From positions 1 to 14,595 of the forward strand of contig JBHIBA010000089.1 in the NCBI GenBank assembly GCA_046758845.1: DNA of 14,595 nucleotides, written 5' to 3'. This document shows positions 8,045 through 14,595 of this stretch, in pieces; the stretch's first letter is position 1; every line of letters begins with the position of its first letter. The translations under genes were made by a program, and so were the position numbers. The DNA comes from JBHIBA01 sp046758845 (GTDB lineage Bacteria; UBA8248; JACPRG01; G963555815). The notes under the pieces were generated by a model that did no database searches, was not told the origin of the DNA, and saw only the letters and a list, made by a program, of their open reading frames with translations.

Positions 8045-8357
8045 CCTTCACGGCGGGGAACAGGGACGGACGGGTGTGACTGCGTCAGGCCGGACTTTCC
8101 GCCTGCATCACGGCACAAACGAAATCCTCCCCTTTATTGAAACGATAACACACCCTCTGTAGGTGTAACAGGCAAAGGGCGGGAGATCATCCGAGGGGGG
8201 CGCGAAGCGCCAGCCGCATGACGGAGAAAAACGCGGAAACCGTATGACAACCGTTGTAGTTATCGCATAGAATATCCGGGTTTGGCTTAAACGACCTGAA
8301 ATCCCCTAGCGCGCCCTTTCCGTTGACGGTTGCGTCCCGGATCGGGAGGTCACCCTT
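8045..8357. other. Divergent intergenic region between moxR and livH
   Basis: This stretch of about 310 bases must hold the promoters for two diverging operons. The livH side has a good candidate promoter (8244-8273), listed separately. On the moxR side I see no convincing -35/-10 pair. The AT-richer patch at 8130-8170 contains a small dyad, ACACC (8150-8154) with GGTGT (8162-8166) around 7 bases, which could be an operator, but five-base arms are weak evidence. No gene, tRNA or riboswitch-like fold was recognised. Confidence 0.5.
8244..8273 (+). promoter_or_regulatory. Candidate sigma70 promoter of the liv-type operon
   Basis: ATGACA (8244-8249, 5/6 to consensus) and TAGAAT (8268-8273, 5/6) are spaced by 18 bases. 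The predicted start near 8280 gives a leader of about 78 bases before the TTG start of livH. It is the best promoter match in the divergent region and points the right way. Confidence 0.5.
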
Positions 8358-9218
8358 TTGGATACGCAATTCTGGGTCATCCAGGCCTTTAACGGCCTTT
8401 CCTACGGCGCCCTTCTGTTTCTGCTGGCCAGCGGTCTGTCCCTCATCTTCGGCGTCATGCGCATCGTCAACCTCTCCCACGGGGCCTACTTCCTGCTGGG
8501 CGGCTACGTCGCCCTGACGGTGATCTGGACCACCGGCTCCTGGCTGCTGTCCATTCCGGTGGCGGCTTTCGTCATCGCGGGGGTGGGGCTGCTCATGGAG
8601 CGAGTCTTCTTGAGACGCCTTGGGTTCGACGTGCTGCGCCAGGTCCTCCTGACGGTGGGGTTCGCCTTCCTGTTTCAGCAGGCCGCGTTGGACATCTGGG
8701 GCGGCGACAACATGGACATCAAGGCGCCTTCCGCACTGGACTGGAGCGCCGTGGCCGGGAGTTATTACTTCCCGGTGTACCGAATCTTCATGATAGCCAT
8801 GGCCTGTCTGATGGGGTTGATCCTGTGGCTCGTGATGGAAAAGACCCGGATGGGAGCCATGGTCCGAGCCTCCGTGGACGACTCGGAGATGGCCCGCGGC
8901 GTGGGGATCGACACCTCGCGCGTCTCGATGTTGATCTTCGCCTTGGGGGCGTTCCTGGCGGCCCTGGGCGGGGTCATCGGCGGGGCCTTTGTGGGGATTT
9001 ATCCGGGGCTCGATTTCGAGATCCTTCCCATCGCCTTCGCCGTGGTGATCATCGGCGGAATGGGCAGCCTGCGGGGGGCCGCCGTTGGAAGCCTGATCGT
9101 GGGCCTGGTGGACAATTTCGGAAAGGCCCTCTTCCCGGAATTGTCCTATTTCACCCTCTATGCTCCGATGGCCATCATCCTGGCGGTGAAGCCCACGGGG
9201 CTCTTCGGCAGGGAGTGA
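8358..9218 (+). CDS. livH: Branched-chain-amino-acid-type ABC transporter permease LivH
   Basis: 286 residues and highly hydrophobic, with about eight membrane segments; length is normal for LivH. The start is TTG 8358, chosen because GGGAGG (8344-8349) lies 8 bases upstream and no better start exists. Family landmarks include NGLSYGALLFLLASGLSL near the N-terminus, RIVNLSHGAYFLLGGY, the cytoplasmic coupling segment containing RASVDDSEMARGVGID, and the late IIGGMGSLRGAAVGSLIVG motif. It is one half of the inner-membrane channel; the partner permease follows after 7 bases. First gene of the importer operon, preceded by the promoter at 8244-8273. The family transports branched-chain and other amino acids, amides, urea or aromatic acids; the substrate is not readable from this subunit. 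Confidence 0.95.
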   Translation: MDTQFWVIQAFNGLSYGALLFLLASGLSLIFGVMRIVNLSHGAYFLLGGYVALTVIWTTGSWLLSIPVAAFVIAGVGLLMERVFLRRLGFDVLRQVLLTVGFAFLFQQAALDIWGGDNMDIKAPSALDWSAVAGSYYFPVYRIFMIAMACLMGLILWLVMEKTRMGAMVRASVDDSEMARGVGIDTSRVSMLIFALGAFLAALGGVIGGAFVGIYPGLDFEILPIAFAVVIIGGMGSLRGAAVGSLIVGLVDNFGKALFPELSYFTLYAPMAIILAVKPTGLFGRE

Positions 9219-9225
9219 GACTTCG

Positions 9226-10233
9226 ATGGCGGGCGACCTGCGGAAGGTGCTGACGGTTATCGGGGTCTTGCTGGCCCTGCTGGTGATCACTCCTTTCACC
9301 AGCTCATTCATAATTCTGCTGATCACCCAGGCCCTGATCTTCGGCATCCTGGCCATGAGTCTGGACGTTCTTCTGGGTTACACGGGACTGCCCTCCCTGG
9401 GGCAGGCGGCCTACCTGGGCGTGGGGGCGTACATGACGGCCGTCCTGGCCACCCGGTACCAGCTCGGCCTGGGGTGGGATTTTTGGCTGGTCCTCGCAAT
9501 GGGGATGATTTTCGGCGCGCTGACGGCGGCGCTCTTCGGGCTGTTCGCCATCCGGGCGAGCGGGGTGTACTTCCTCATGATCACCCTGGCGCTGGGCATG
9601 GTCGTGTGGGGCCTCGCCTACCGGTGGAATTCCATGACCGGCGGCGACAACGGGATCAACATCCTCTCCCGCCCCGAGTTTGGAATCCACCTGAGCGACG
9701 ACCTGCCGTACTTCTACCTCGTCTTCGGCTTTTCCGTCCTCAGTCTTTTCGCCCTGTACGTTCTGGTTCATTCGCCGTTCGGACGCAGCCTCGTCGGCAT
9801 CCGCGAAAGAGAACTCCGAATGCGCATCCTCGGGTATAATACGTGGCTCCATAAGTACATCGCATTCATCATCGCCGGGGCGTTCGGGGGGCTTTCCGGC
9901 GTCCTCTGGGCGCACCTGAACGGCATTGTCAGCCCCGAGGACGTGATCTTGACCACTTCCGTGGACGCCCTCCTGATGGTGGTCCTGGGGGGGCCTGGCA
10001 CGCTGGTGGGGGGCGTCATCGGGGCCTTCGTGGTGGTTTTTCTGCGCGAGTACCTGAGCACCCTGGTGGCGTGGTGGCAGTACGCCTTGGGAGGGGTTTA
10101 CGTGTTGACGATTCTTTATCTTCCGAGCGGGCTGATGGGAATCCCGGCGCGCATCCGTCAGCAACGCTCACACAATGGGGCCCAGCGGCAATCCGAGGAA
10201 GCGGAATCCATGCCGGTCGGGTCTCGTCCATGA
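9226..10233 (+). CDS. livM: Branched-chain-amino-acid-type ABC transporter permease LivM
   Basis: 335 residues; ATG 9226 lies 7 bases after the livH stop, with a GGGAG at 9210-9214 inside livH as a rather distant ribosome binding site. Multi-spanning membrane protein with the LivM signatures LLGYTGLPSLGQAAYLGVGAY, GVYFLMITLALGMVVWG, the coupling helix region GRSLVGIRERELRMRILGYN, and the C-terminal LGGPGTLVGGVIGAF. It forms the heterodimeric inner-membrane pore with LivH and contacts the ATPases LivG and LivF. The last 25 residues are polar and Arg/Ser/Glu-rich, a short cytoplasmic tail. The stop codon overlaps an ATG (ATGA at 10230-10233), but the binding-protein gene more likely begins 15 bases further on. 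Confidence 0.95.
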   Translation: MAGDLRKVLTVIGVLLALLVITPFTSSFIILLITQALIFGILAMSLDVLLGYTGLPSLGQAAYLGVGAYMTAVLATRYQLGLGWDFWLVLAMGMIFGALTAALFGLFAIRASGVYFLMITLALGMVVWGLAYRWNSMTGGDNGINILSRPEFGIHLSDDLPYFYLVFGFSVLSLFALYVLVHSPFGRSLVGIRERELRMRILGYNTWLHKYIAFIIAGAFGGLSGVLWAHLNGIVSPEDVILTTSVDALLMVVLGGPGTLVGGVIGAFVVVFLREYLSTLVAWWQYALGGVYVLTILYLPSGLMGIPARIRQQRSHNGAQRQSEEAESMPVGSRP

Positions 10234-10247
10234 AAGGAGGCAAGACC

Positions 10248-11516
10248 ATGTTCGGAAGACGCGCAAAGAGATTGTGTTGGGGCTTCATCACCGGAGTCCT
10301 GGCGCTGGGGCTGTGTTTCGGGTCGGCTCCGGGGGCGGCTGCCGAGGAATTGCGCATCGGCTTCCTGGCGCCGATGACGGGCATCTTCGCCCAGATCGGC
10401 AAGGACATGAGCAACGGCTTCAAGATGTACCTGGACGAGCATAACGACAACTTCGCCGGGGCCAAGGTGAAGTTTATCCTGGAGGACAGCCAGGGCAAGC
10501 CTCCCATCAACGTCCGCAAGGCCGAGAAGCTCATCCGTCAGGACAAGGTCCACATGTTCATCGGAGCGCTGTTGGCCTCCTCAGGGTACGCCCTGGCCCC
10601 CGTCAGCACGAGGCGAAAGGTCATCTACATCTCGCCCATCTCGGCGGCCGATGACCTCACGCAGCGTCAGAGCGCCAAGTACCCCTACTTCATCCGGTCG
10701 GGGTGGACCAGTTCCCAGCCATCCCATCCGTTCGGCCAGTGGGCCTGCGACCAAGGCTACAAGCGGATCGTCACCATTGGCGCCGACTACGCCTTCGGCT
10801 ACGAGGTCATCGGCGGCTTCCAGAAGGCCTTCGAGGACTGCGGCGGGAAGATCATCGAGAAGCTCTGGGCCCCCATCGGGACGAAGGACTTCGGCCCTTA
10901 CATCCCCAAGATCATAAAAGACGCGGACGCGGTGTTCACATTGATGGTGGGGCCGATGTCGCTTCAGTTCCCCAAGCAGTTGAAGGCCGCCGGGTTGACC
11001 ATGCCCCTTTTGGGCGGCGGGACGAGTTACGACGAGTTCGTCCTCCCGTTCATGGGAGATGAGGTCCTCGGTCACGTGTCGGCCCTTCAGTACAGCGCCG
11101 CGCTGAAAACCCCGAAGAACGAAGCCTTCGTGAAGAAGTACCGGGCGAAATACGGGAAGGTGCCCTCCTATTACTCGGAGAGCTGCTACACCACCGCCCA
11201 GTGGATCCACGAGGTCATGAAGAAAACGGGCGGCAAGTGGCCGGGCAACGAAAAGTTTATCAAGACGTTTGCCAGCATCGAGCTGGATTCCATCCGGGGC
11301 CCCGTCCGCCTGGACGACCAGAGGAACCCGGTCCACAACATCTACATCAAGAAGATCGTGAGGAAGAAGATGTTCGGCTACCCCAAGGCCGAACTGTGGA
11401 ACACGGTGGTGAAGACCTACAAGAACGTGGGTCAGTACTGGAAGTACGACAAGAAGAAGTTCTTGAAGCAGCCGGTTTACAGCCGGACTTTCCCGCCCTG
11501 CAAGAACTGCGAGTAG
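10248..11516 (+). CDS. Periplasmic solute-binding protein of the Leu/Ile/Val-type importer
   Basis: 422 residues, starting at ATG 10248 behind an ideal AAGGAGG (10234-10240) at 7 bases; earlier in-frame starts run inside livM and lack this. The signal peptide has a basic MFGRRAKR, a hydrophobic core and an AAA cleavage site at 30-32; the Cys in the core is not in a proper lipobox, so the mature protein is probably soluble. The mature protein opens with EELRIGFLAPMTGIFAQIGKD, typical of type I periplasmic binding proteins (Periplasmic_binding_6, LivJ/LivK-like). It continues with two Rossmann-like lobes (for example KVKFILEDSQGKP, KRIVTIGADYAFGYE, DADAVFTLMVG). It captures substrate in the periplasm and delivers it to LivHM. 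Ligand unknown: relatives bind amino acids, amides, urea or aromatic acids. The protein ends with an unusual CKNC-Glu tail (Cys418, Cys421). The strong ribosome binding site and the hairpin after the gene fit higher expression than the other subunits. Confidence 0.93.
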   Translation: MFGRRAKRLCWGFITGVLALGLCFGSAPGAAAEELRIGFLAPMTGIFAQIGKDMSNGFKMYLDEHNDNFAGAKVKFILEDSQGKPPINVRKAEKLIRQDKVHMFIGALLASSGYALAPVSTRRKVIYISPISAADDLTQRQSAKYPYFIRSGWTSSQPSHPFGQWACDQGYKRIVTIGADYAFGYEVIGGFQKAFEDCGGKIIEKLWAPIGTKDFGPYIPKIIKDADAVFTLMVGPMSLQFPKQLKAAGLTMPLLGGGTSYDEFVLPFMGDEVLGHVSALQYSAALKTPKNEAFVKKYRAKYGKVPSYYSESCYTTAQWIHEVMKKTGGKWPGNEKFIKTFASIELDSIRGPVRLDDQRNPVHNIYIKKIVRKKMFGYPKAELWNTVVKTYKNVGQYWKYDKKKFLKQPVYSRTFPPCKNCE

Positions 11517-11529
11517 GGTTCTGACCGGC

Positions 11530-11556
11530 GCCGGGGCCCCGAGGCGGGGCCCCGGC
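11530..11556 (+). terminator. Strong GC hairpin after the binding-protein gene
   Basis: An 11-bp perfect stem (11530-11540 with 11546-11556) closes a 5-base GAGGC loop, 13 bases after the binding-protein stop. There is no T-run, so it is unlikely to be a full Rho-independent terminator. In Liv-type and other ABC operons such hairpins commonly stabilise the 3' end of the binding-protein message or attenuate read-through, giving more receptor than ATPase; that role is inferred here. Confidence 0.6.
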
Positions 11557-11583
11557 CAATGCCTTCGTGACAGGGATTCAGAG

Positions 11584-12354
11584 GTGGCCCAAGACGCCGG
11601 GAAAAACGGCTCCGCGCCCGTCCTTGCCTTACAGGGCCTTTCCAAAAGCTTCGGAGGGCTGCACGCCGTTCAGGGCGTCCACCTGGAGGTCTTTCCCGGG
11701 GACCGCAAGGCGGTTATCGGCCCCAACGGGGCCGGGAAGACGACGCTCTTCAACGTCATCACGGGCGTTTTGCCCGCCAGTGGCGGGCAAGTCCTGCTGT
11801 TCGACCGGGACGTCACGCGCTGGCCGACTCACCGGCGGACGGCGCTGGGAATGGCCCGGACCTTCCAGATCACCAACCTGTTCCCGAAGCTCACCGTTCT
11901 GGACAACGTGCTGCTGGCCGTCGAAGGTCTGCGAAAGATGAAGTTCGTGATGTGGAGGTTCCTCTCCTCTTACCGGGACGTTTACGATAAGGCCCGGACC
12001 CTCCTGGAGCAGGTCGGCTACTGGGACCGAAGTGACGTGGAGATCCGAAACCTCTCCCATGGCGAGCAGCGCCAGGTAGAGATCGTTCTGGCCTTGGCGA
12101 GCGACCCGAAGATCTTGCTCCTGGATGAGCCATCGGCCGGCCTGGCGTCGGGAGAGTCCCACGAGATGGCGGAGTTCCTGAATAAGCTCGATCCCGATTT
12201 GGCCATCCTTCTGATCGAGCACGACATGGACGTGGTGTTTGACGTGGTGGACCACATCTCCGTTTTGCATTTCGGGGAGATCGTGGAAGAGGGACCGACA
12301 GAGAAAATACGCTCAAGCGTCAAGGTGCAGGAGATCTACCTGGGGACCGGGTAA
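11584..12354 (+). CDS. livG: Branched-chain-amino-acid-type ABC transporter ATP-binding protein LivG
   Basis: 256 residues from GTG 11584, with AGGGA about 7 bases upstream. All nucleotide-binding motifs are present: Walker A GPNGAGKTT (46-54), Q-loop Gln95 in ARTFQITNLFPKLTVLDNV, signature LSHGEQRQVEI (157-167), Walker B ILLLDEPSAGL with Asp181-Glu182, and H-loop His213 in LLIEHDMD. The FQITNLFPKLTVLDNV stretch and the C-terminal EEGPTEKI...EIYLG are typical of LivG. The signature carries His instead of the second Gly of LSGG; LSHGEQR is a common LivG variant. It hydrolyses ATP at the inner face of LivHM as a heterodimer with LivF, whose gene begins 3 bases after this stop. Confidence 0.95.
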   Translation: MAQDAGKNGSAPVLALQGLSKSFGGLHAVQGVHLEVFPGDRKAVIGPNGAGKTTLFNVITGVLPASGGQVLLFDRDVTRWPTHRRTALGMARTFQITNLFPKLTVLDNVLLAVEGLRKMKFVMWRFLSSYRDVYDKARTLLEQVGYWDRSDVEIRNLSHGEQRQVEIVLALASDPKILLLDEPSAGLASGESHEMAEFLNKLDPDLAILLIEHDMDVVFDVVDHISVLHFGEIVEEGPTEKIRSSVKVQEIYLGTG

Positions 12355-12357
12355 TCC

Positions 12358-13059
<702 letters not shown>

Positions 13060-13099
13060 ACTCGCCGCCCCCGCTCTCCTCGTCCCGGTTTCCCCATCC

Positions 13100-13117
13100 C
13101 TGAAAGCGCTTTTTCAG
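13100..13117 (+). terminator. Weak hairpin downstream of livF
   Basis: CTGAAA (13100-13105) pairs with TTTCAG (13112-13117) around GCGCTT; the core AAAGCGCTTT is palindromic. It lies 40 bases after the livF stop. Only 6 bp and no T-run after the stem, so termination here would be weak. Part of the same sequence (TTTTTCAGCA, 13110-13119) recurs inverted at the right edge of the window. Confidence 0.25.
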
Positions 13118-13143
13118 CAAGGTGAATATCCCCTTGACAAAAG

Positions 13144-13461
13144 ATGACGCTCAAAGGGGTGCAGTATATCCTCAAGGACATTATCCACGACTGGGATGAA
13201 GGGGCCACGGTCGGCATCCTGAAAAACTGCCGACGCGCTATGCCTAAGAACGGAAAACTTCTTCTCGTAGAGAGAGTGATCCCGCCGGGAAATGATCCGT
13301 CTCCCGGAAAACTTATTGACATCGTTATGCTGGTCATCACTGGTGGCTTTGAGCGAACAGAGGCCGAGTATGGCGCGCTCCTCAACGCAGCCGGATTCAA
13401 GCTGACCAAGGTCGTAGCGACGCAGTCAGAGATGAGCGTTATCGAGGGAGAGCCCGTTTAG
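13144..13461 (+). pseudogene. C-terminal fragment of an O-methyltransferase (Methyltransf_2 family)
   Basis: The 105-codon frame from ATG 13144 reads QYILKDIIHDWDEGATVGIL, then LLLVERVIPPGNDPSPGK, then ERTEAEYGALLNAAGF. These are the hallmarks of the last third of class I SAM-dependent O-methyltransferases of the plant/bacterial hydroxyneurosporene and caffeate methyltransferase type: the HDWD catalytic His region and the final strand pair. The complete family is about 330-350 residues. The dimerisation domain and the SAM-binding Gly motif are missing, and an in-frame stop (13135-13137) lies just upstream, so the N-terminal two thirds are gone. No ribosome binding site precedes the ATG. The remaining frame is intact and ends at TAG 13459-13461, which suggests recent truncation. 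Almost certainly non-functional as a methyltransferase. Confidence 0.8.
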
Positions 13462-13501
13462 GTCTGATAAGCGAACCCGCTTCCGTCGGCTCGAAACGGC
13501 G

Positions 13502-13530
13502 TTGACAGGTTCAGCGGGAGGGGTTCAAAT
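13502..13530 (+). promoter_or_regulatory. Candidate promoter for the cysteine hydrolase gene
   Basis: A perfect -35 TTGACA (13502-13507) is followed after 17 bases by TCAAAT (13525-13530, 4/6 to the -10 consensus). The leader to the ATG at 13690 would be about 155 bases. A TATAAA at 13661-13666 is closer to the gene but has no -35 at the right distance. Confidence 0.35.
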
Positions 13531-13689
13531 GCCTAGTAAGCAGGAATGGGGCCCTCTCGCTTTGAAATGGAAAATTCCGGAAAAGATGTGCCACTGGATT
13601 TGTTCCTCAACCAGTGAACGTCTTTCGGAATGAGGAGAGTCCGCGATTCGCTTCGGCTTCTATAAACCCTATCGTTAGGAGAAACCGCC

Positions 13690-14409
13690 ATGTTGACCCC
13701 GATGAAGTGTCACTTCCTCAAGCAGAAACGGGACATGCCGGAGATCTTCTCCGACTGGCTGGAACCTTCTTCCTGCGCCATCGTCAGCATCGACATGCAC
13801 CGGGGGCACCTGGGGGATGAGCCGGACGTGACCTGTCCCGCCCCGAGGGGCCGGGCCATCATCGAGCGGCACAACTGGTTCTGCCGGGTAGCGCGGCAGT
13901 GCGGCATTCCCGTGATCCACGTCCAACTCTGGCTCCGGGCCGACGGGATCGACGACGTCAACGGGTGTATGCCCTCCACCTGGCGGTACCTCTACGAGGC
14001 CTACATCGGCCCCAACCCCAATCAGAAGAACCACAGTCTGGAGGGAACCAAATGGCTTGACCTCATGGTCGAAAACCTACCTGGGGACTATTACGTGCGG
14101 ACGAAGAAGCGCCTGAGCGCCTTTTACCCCACCGACCTGGAGTATCTTCTCCGAAACCTGAAAAAGACCACGGTCGTAATCATCGGAGCCTATACGGACT
14201 GCTGTGACCTTTGCACCGCGTTCGATGCCGCTAACCGGATGTTCCAGGTCGTCGTGCCCCAGGACGTGACGGCGGGTTATTCGGAGGAGGCCGAGCAGGC
14301 GGCCCTGTTCCTCATCTCGCTCCATGCCGGGCTGGTGGTCGACTCCGAGGATCTGGCGGCCGAGTGGTACGCCCGCTGCGGGATCCAAGAGCCGGCTCAC
14401 ATGACGTAA
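13690..14409 (+). CDS. Isochorismatase-family cysteine hydrolase
   Basis: 239 residues from ATG 13690, with TAGGAG (13677-13682) 7 bases upstream. The alpha/beta cysteine hydrolase triad is visible: Asp35 in VSIDMHRGHL, Lys139 in RTKKRLSAF (the usual KxRxSAF block), and Cys172 in GAYTDCCDLCTAFDAA (the usual CxxxTAxDA block). The family hydrolyses amide, carbamoyl or enol-ether bonds: nicotinamidase, N-carbamoyl-sarcosine amidase, ureidoacrylate and biuret hydrolases, isochorismatase. The substrate here is not identifiable. The Gln or Asn that commonly follows the catalytic Asp by two positions is His37, and His40 is nearby, so a bound metal as in nicotinamidases is conceivable. Three Cys (171, 172, 175) crowd the active-site helix. 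There is an N-terminal extension of about 25 residues and no signal peptide. It follows the importer in the same direction but has its own promoter and terminator candidates, so co-regulation is only an inference. Confidence 0.9.
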   Translation: MLTPMKCHFLKQKRDMPEIFSDWLEPSSCAIVSIDMHRGHLGDEPDVTCPAPRGRAIIERHNWFCRVARQCGIPVIHVQLWLRADGIDDVNGCMPSTWRYLYEAYIGPNPNQKNHSLEGTKWLDLMVENLPGDYYVRTKKRLSAFYPTDLEYLLRNLKKTTVVIIGAYTDCCDLCTAFDAANRMFQVVVPQDVTAGYSEEAEQAALFLISLHAGLVVDSEDLAAEWYARCGIQEPAHMT

Positions 14410-14423
14410 GAGGGCGACCTTGG

Positions 14424-14456
14424 GCGCGCCGTCAGGCGAGCGGGGTTCTTTCTTTT
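14424..14456 (+). terminator. Probable Rho-independent terminator of the hydrolase gene
   Basis: GCGCGCC (14424-14430) folds on GGCGAGC (14435-14441) with a GTCA loop; there are six pairs with one G-A mismatch. GGGG then a pyrimidine run TTCTTTCTTTT (14446-14456) follows on the plus strand. It lies 15 bases after the stop at 14409. The stem is short but GC-rich and the T-rich tail is correctly placed. Confidence 0.4.
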
Positions 14457-14570
14457 CCCGAATGGAGGATGATAGAAATTCCGGGGATGGCAATATGAGG
14501 CAAGTATCTTCGGAGGGGGAATGATAGTCATGAAATGACAGCCGAATCCGATGCTATAAGTTCATGCATT

Positions 14571-14587
14571 AGCAGGGTGCTGAAAAA
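14571..14587. repeat. IS-end-like sequence at the right edge (candidate terminal inverted repeat)
   Basis: AGCAGGGTGCTGAAAAA resembles, from memory, the (G)CTGCTGAAAAA-type ends seen on transposable elements and MITEs in many Proteobacteria. Its last ten bases, TGCTGAAAAA (14578-14587), are the exact reverse complement of TTTTTCAGCA at 13110-13119. The window ends 8 bases later, so no transposase can be seen. Ten-base matches are common by chance in 15 kb, so this is tentative. Confidence 0.25.
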
Positions 14588-14595
14588 CGATTTTG

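Noticed and set aside
8146..8170. ACACC...GGTGT dyad as an operator
   Set aside because: Arms are only 5 bases and the surrounding match is imperfect; noted within the intergenic entry but not called as a site.
8187..9356. Minus-strand frame opposite livH
   Set aside because: His/Gln/Arg/Asp-rich translation typical of the antisense of a hydrophobic membrane protein; livH is unambiguous.
13134..13169. TTGACA at 13134-13139 as a -35 box for the methyltransferase fragment
   Set aside because: No -10 at 16-18 bases; the nearest TATAT lies 24 or more bases away.

Overview
This is a GC-rich (about 60% or more by eye) bacterial chromosomal window. Sec-type signal peptides and a periplasmic solute-binding protein with its ABC importer point to a Gram-negative cell. 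The style of the LivHMGF genes fits an environmental lineage such as Desulfobacterota, Myxococcota, NC10 or Rokubacteria, but this is a loose inference; no rRNA or marker gene is present to settle it.

Layout. (1) Bases 1-470 hold a perfect hairpin, a good sigma70-like promoter and what looks like a frameshifted remnant of a small coiled-coil gene. (2) Bases 471-5564 (+) encode one very large exported protein of 1,697 residues. It has a signal peptide, a K/E-rich linker, a long helical and TPR-like region, a Gly-rich stretch, and a C-terminal DRHxxN...MDN motif like the catalytic loop and metal site of the PI3K/FAM20/HipA-type kinase fold. (3) Convergent to it, bases 8035-5632 (-) carry an overlapping pair: a MoxR-family AAA+ ATPase and a CoxE-like VWA protein. 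(4) Divergent from that pair, bases 8358-13059 (+) carry a complete branched-chain-amino-acid-type ABC importer in the order livH, livM, binding protein, livG, livF, with a strong hairpin between the binding protein and livG. (5) Bases 13060-14595 hold an amputated O-methyltransferase C-terminus, an isochorismatase-family cysteine hydrolase with its own candidate promoter and terminator, and an IS-end-like sequence at the right edge.

How the genes work together. The five Liv-type genes form one importer: two permeases, two ATPases and one periplasmic receptor. Its substrate cannot be read from sequence; the family carries branched-chain amino acids but also amides, urea and aromatic acids. 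The cysteine hydrolase lies about 630 bases downstream in the same direction and could process an imported amide, but it has its own promoter signals and a gene fragment lies between. MoxR and the VWA protein very probably act as a pair that remodels or inserts cofactors into a client; no client is evident beside them. The giant exported protein is the least explained gene and the best candidate for something undescribed.
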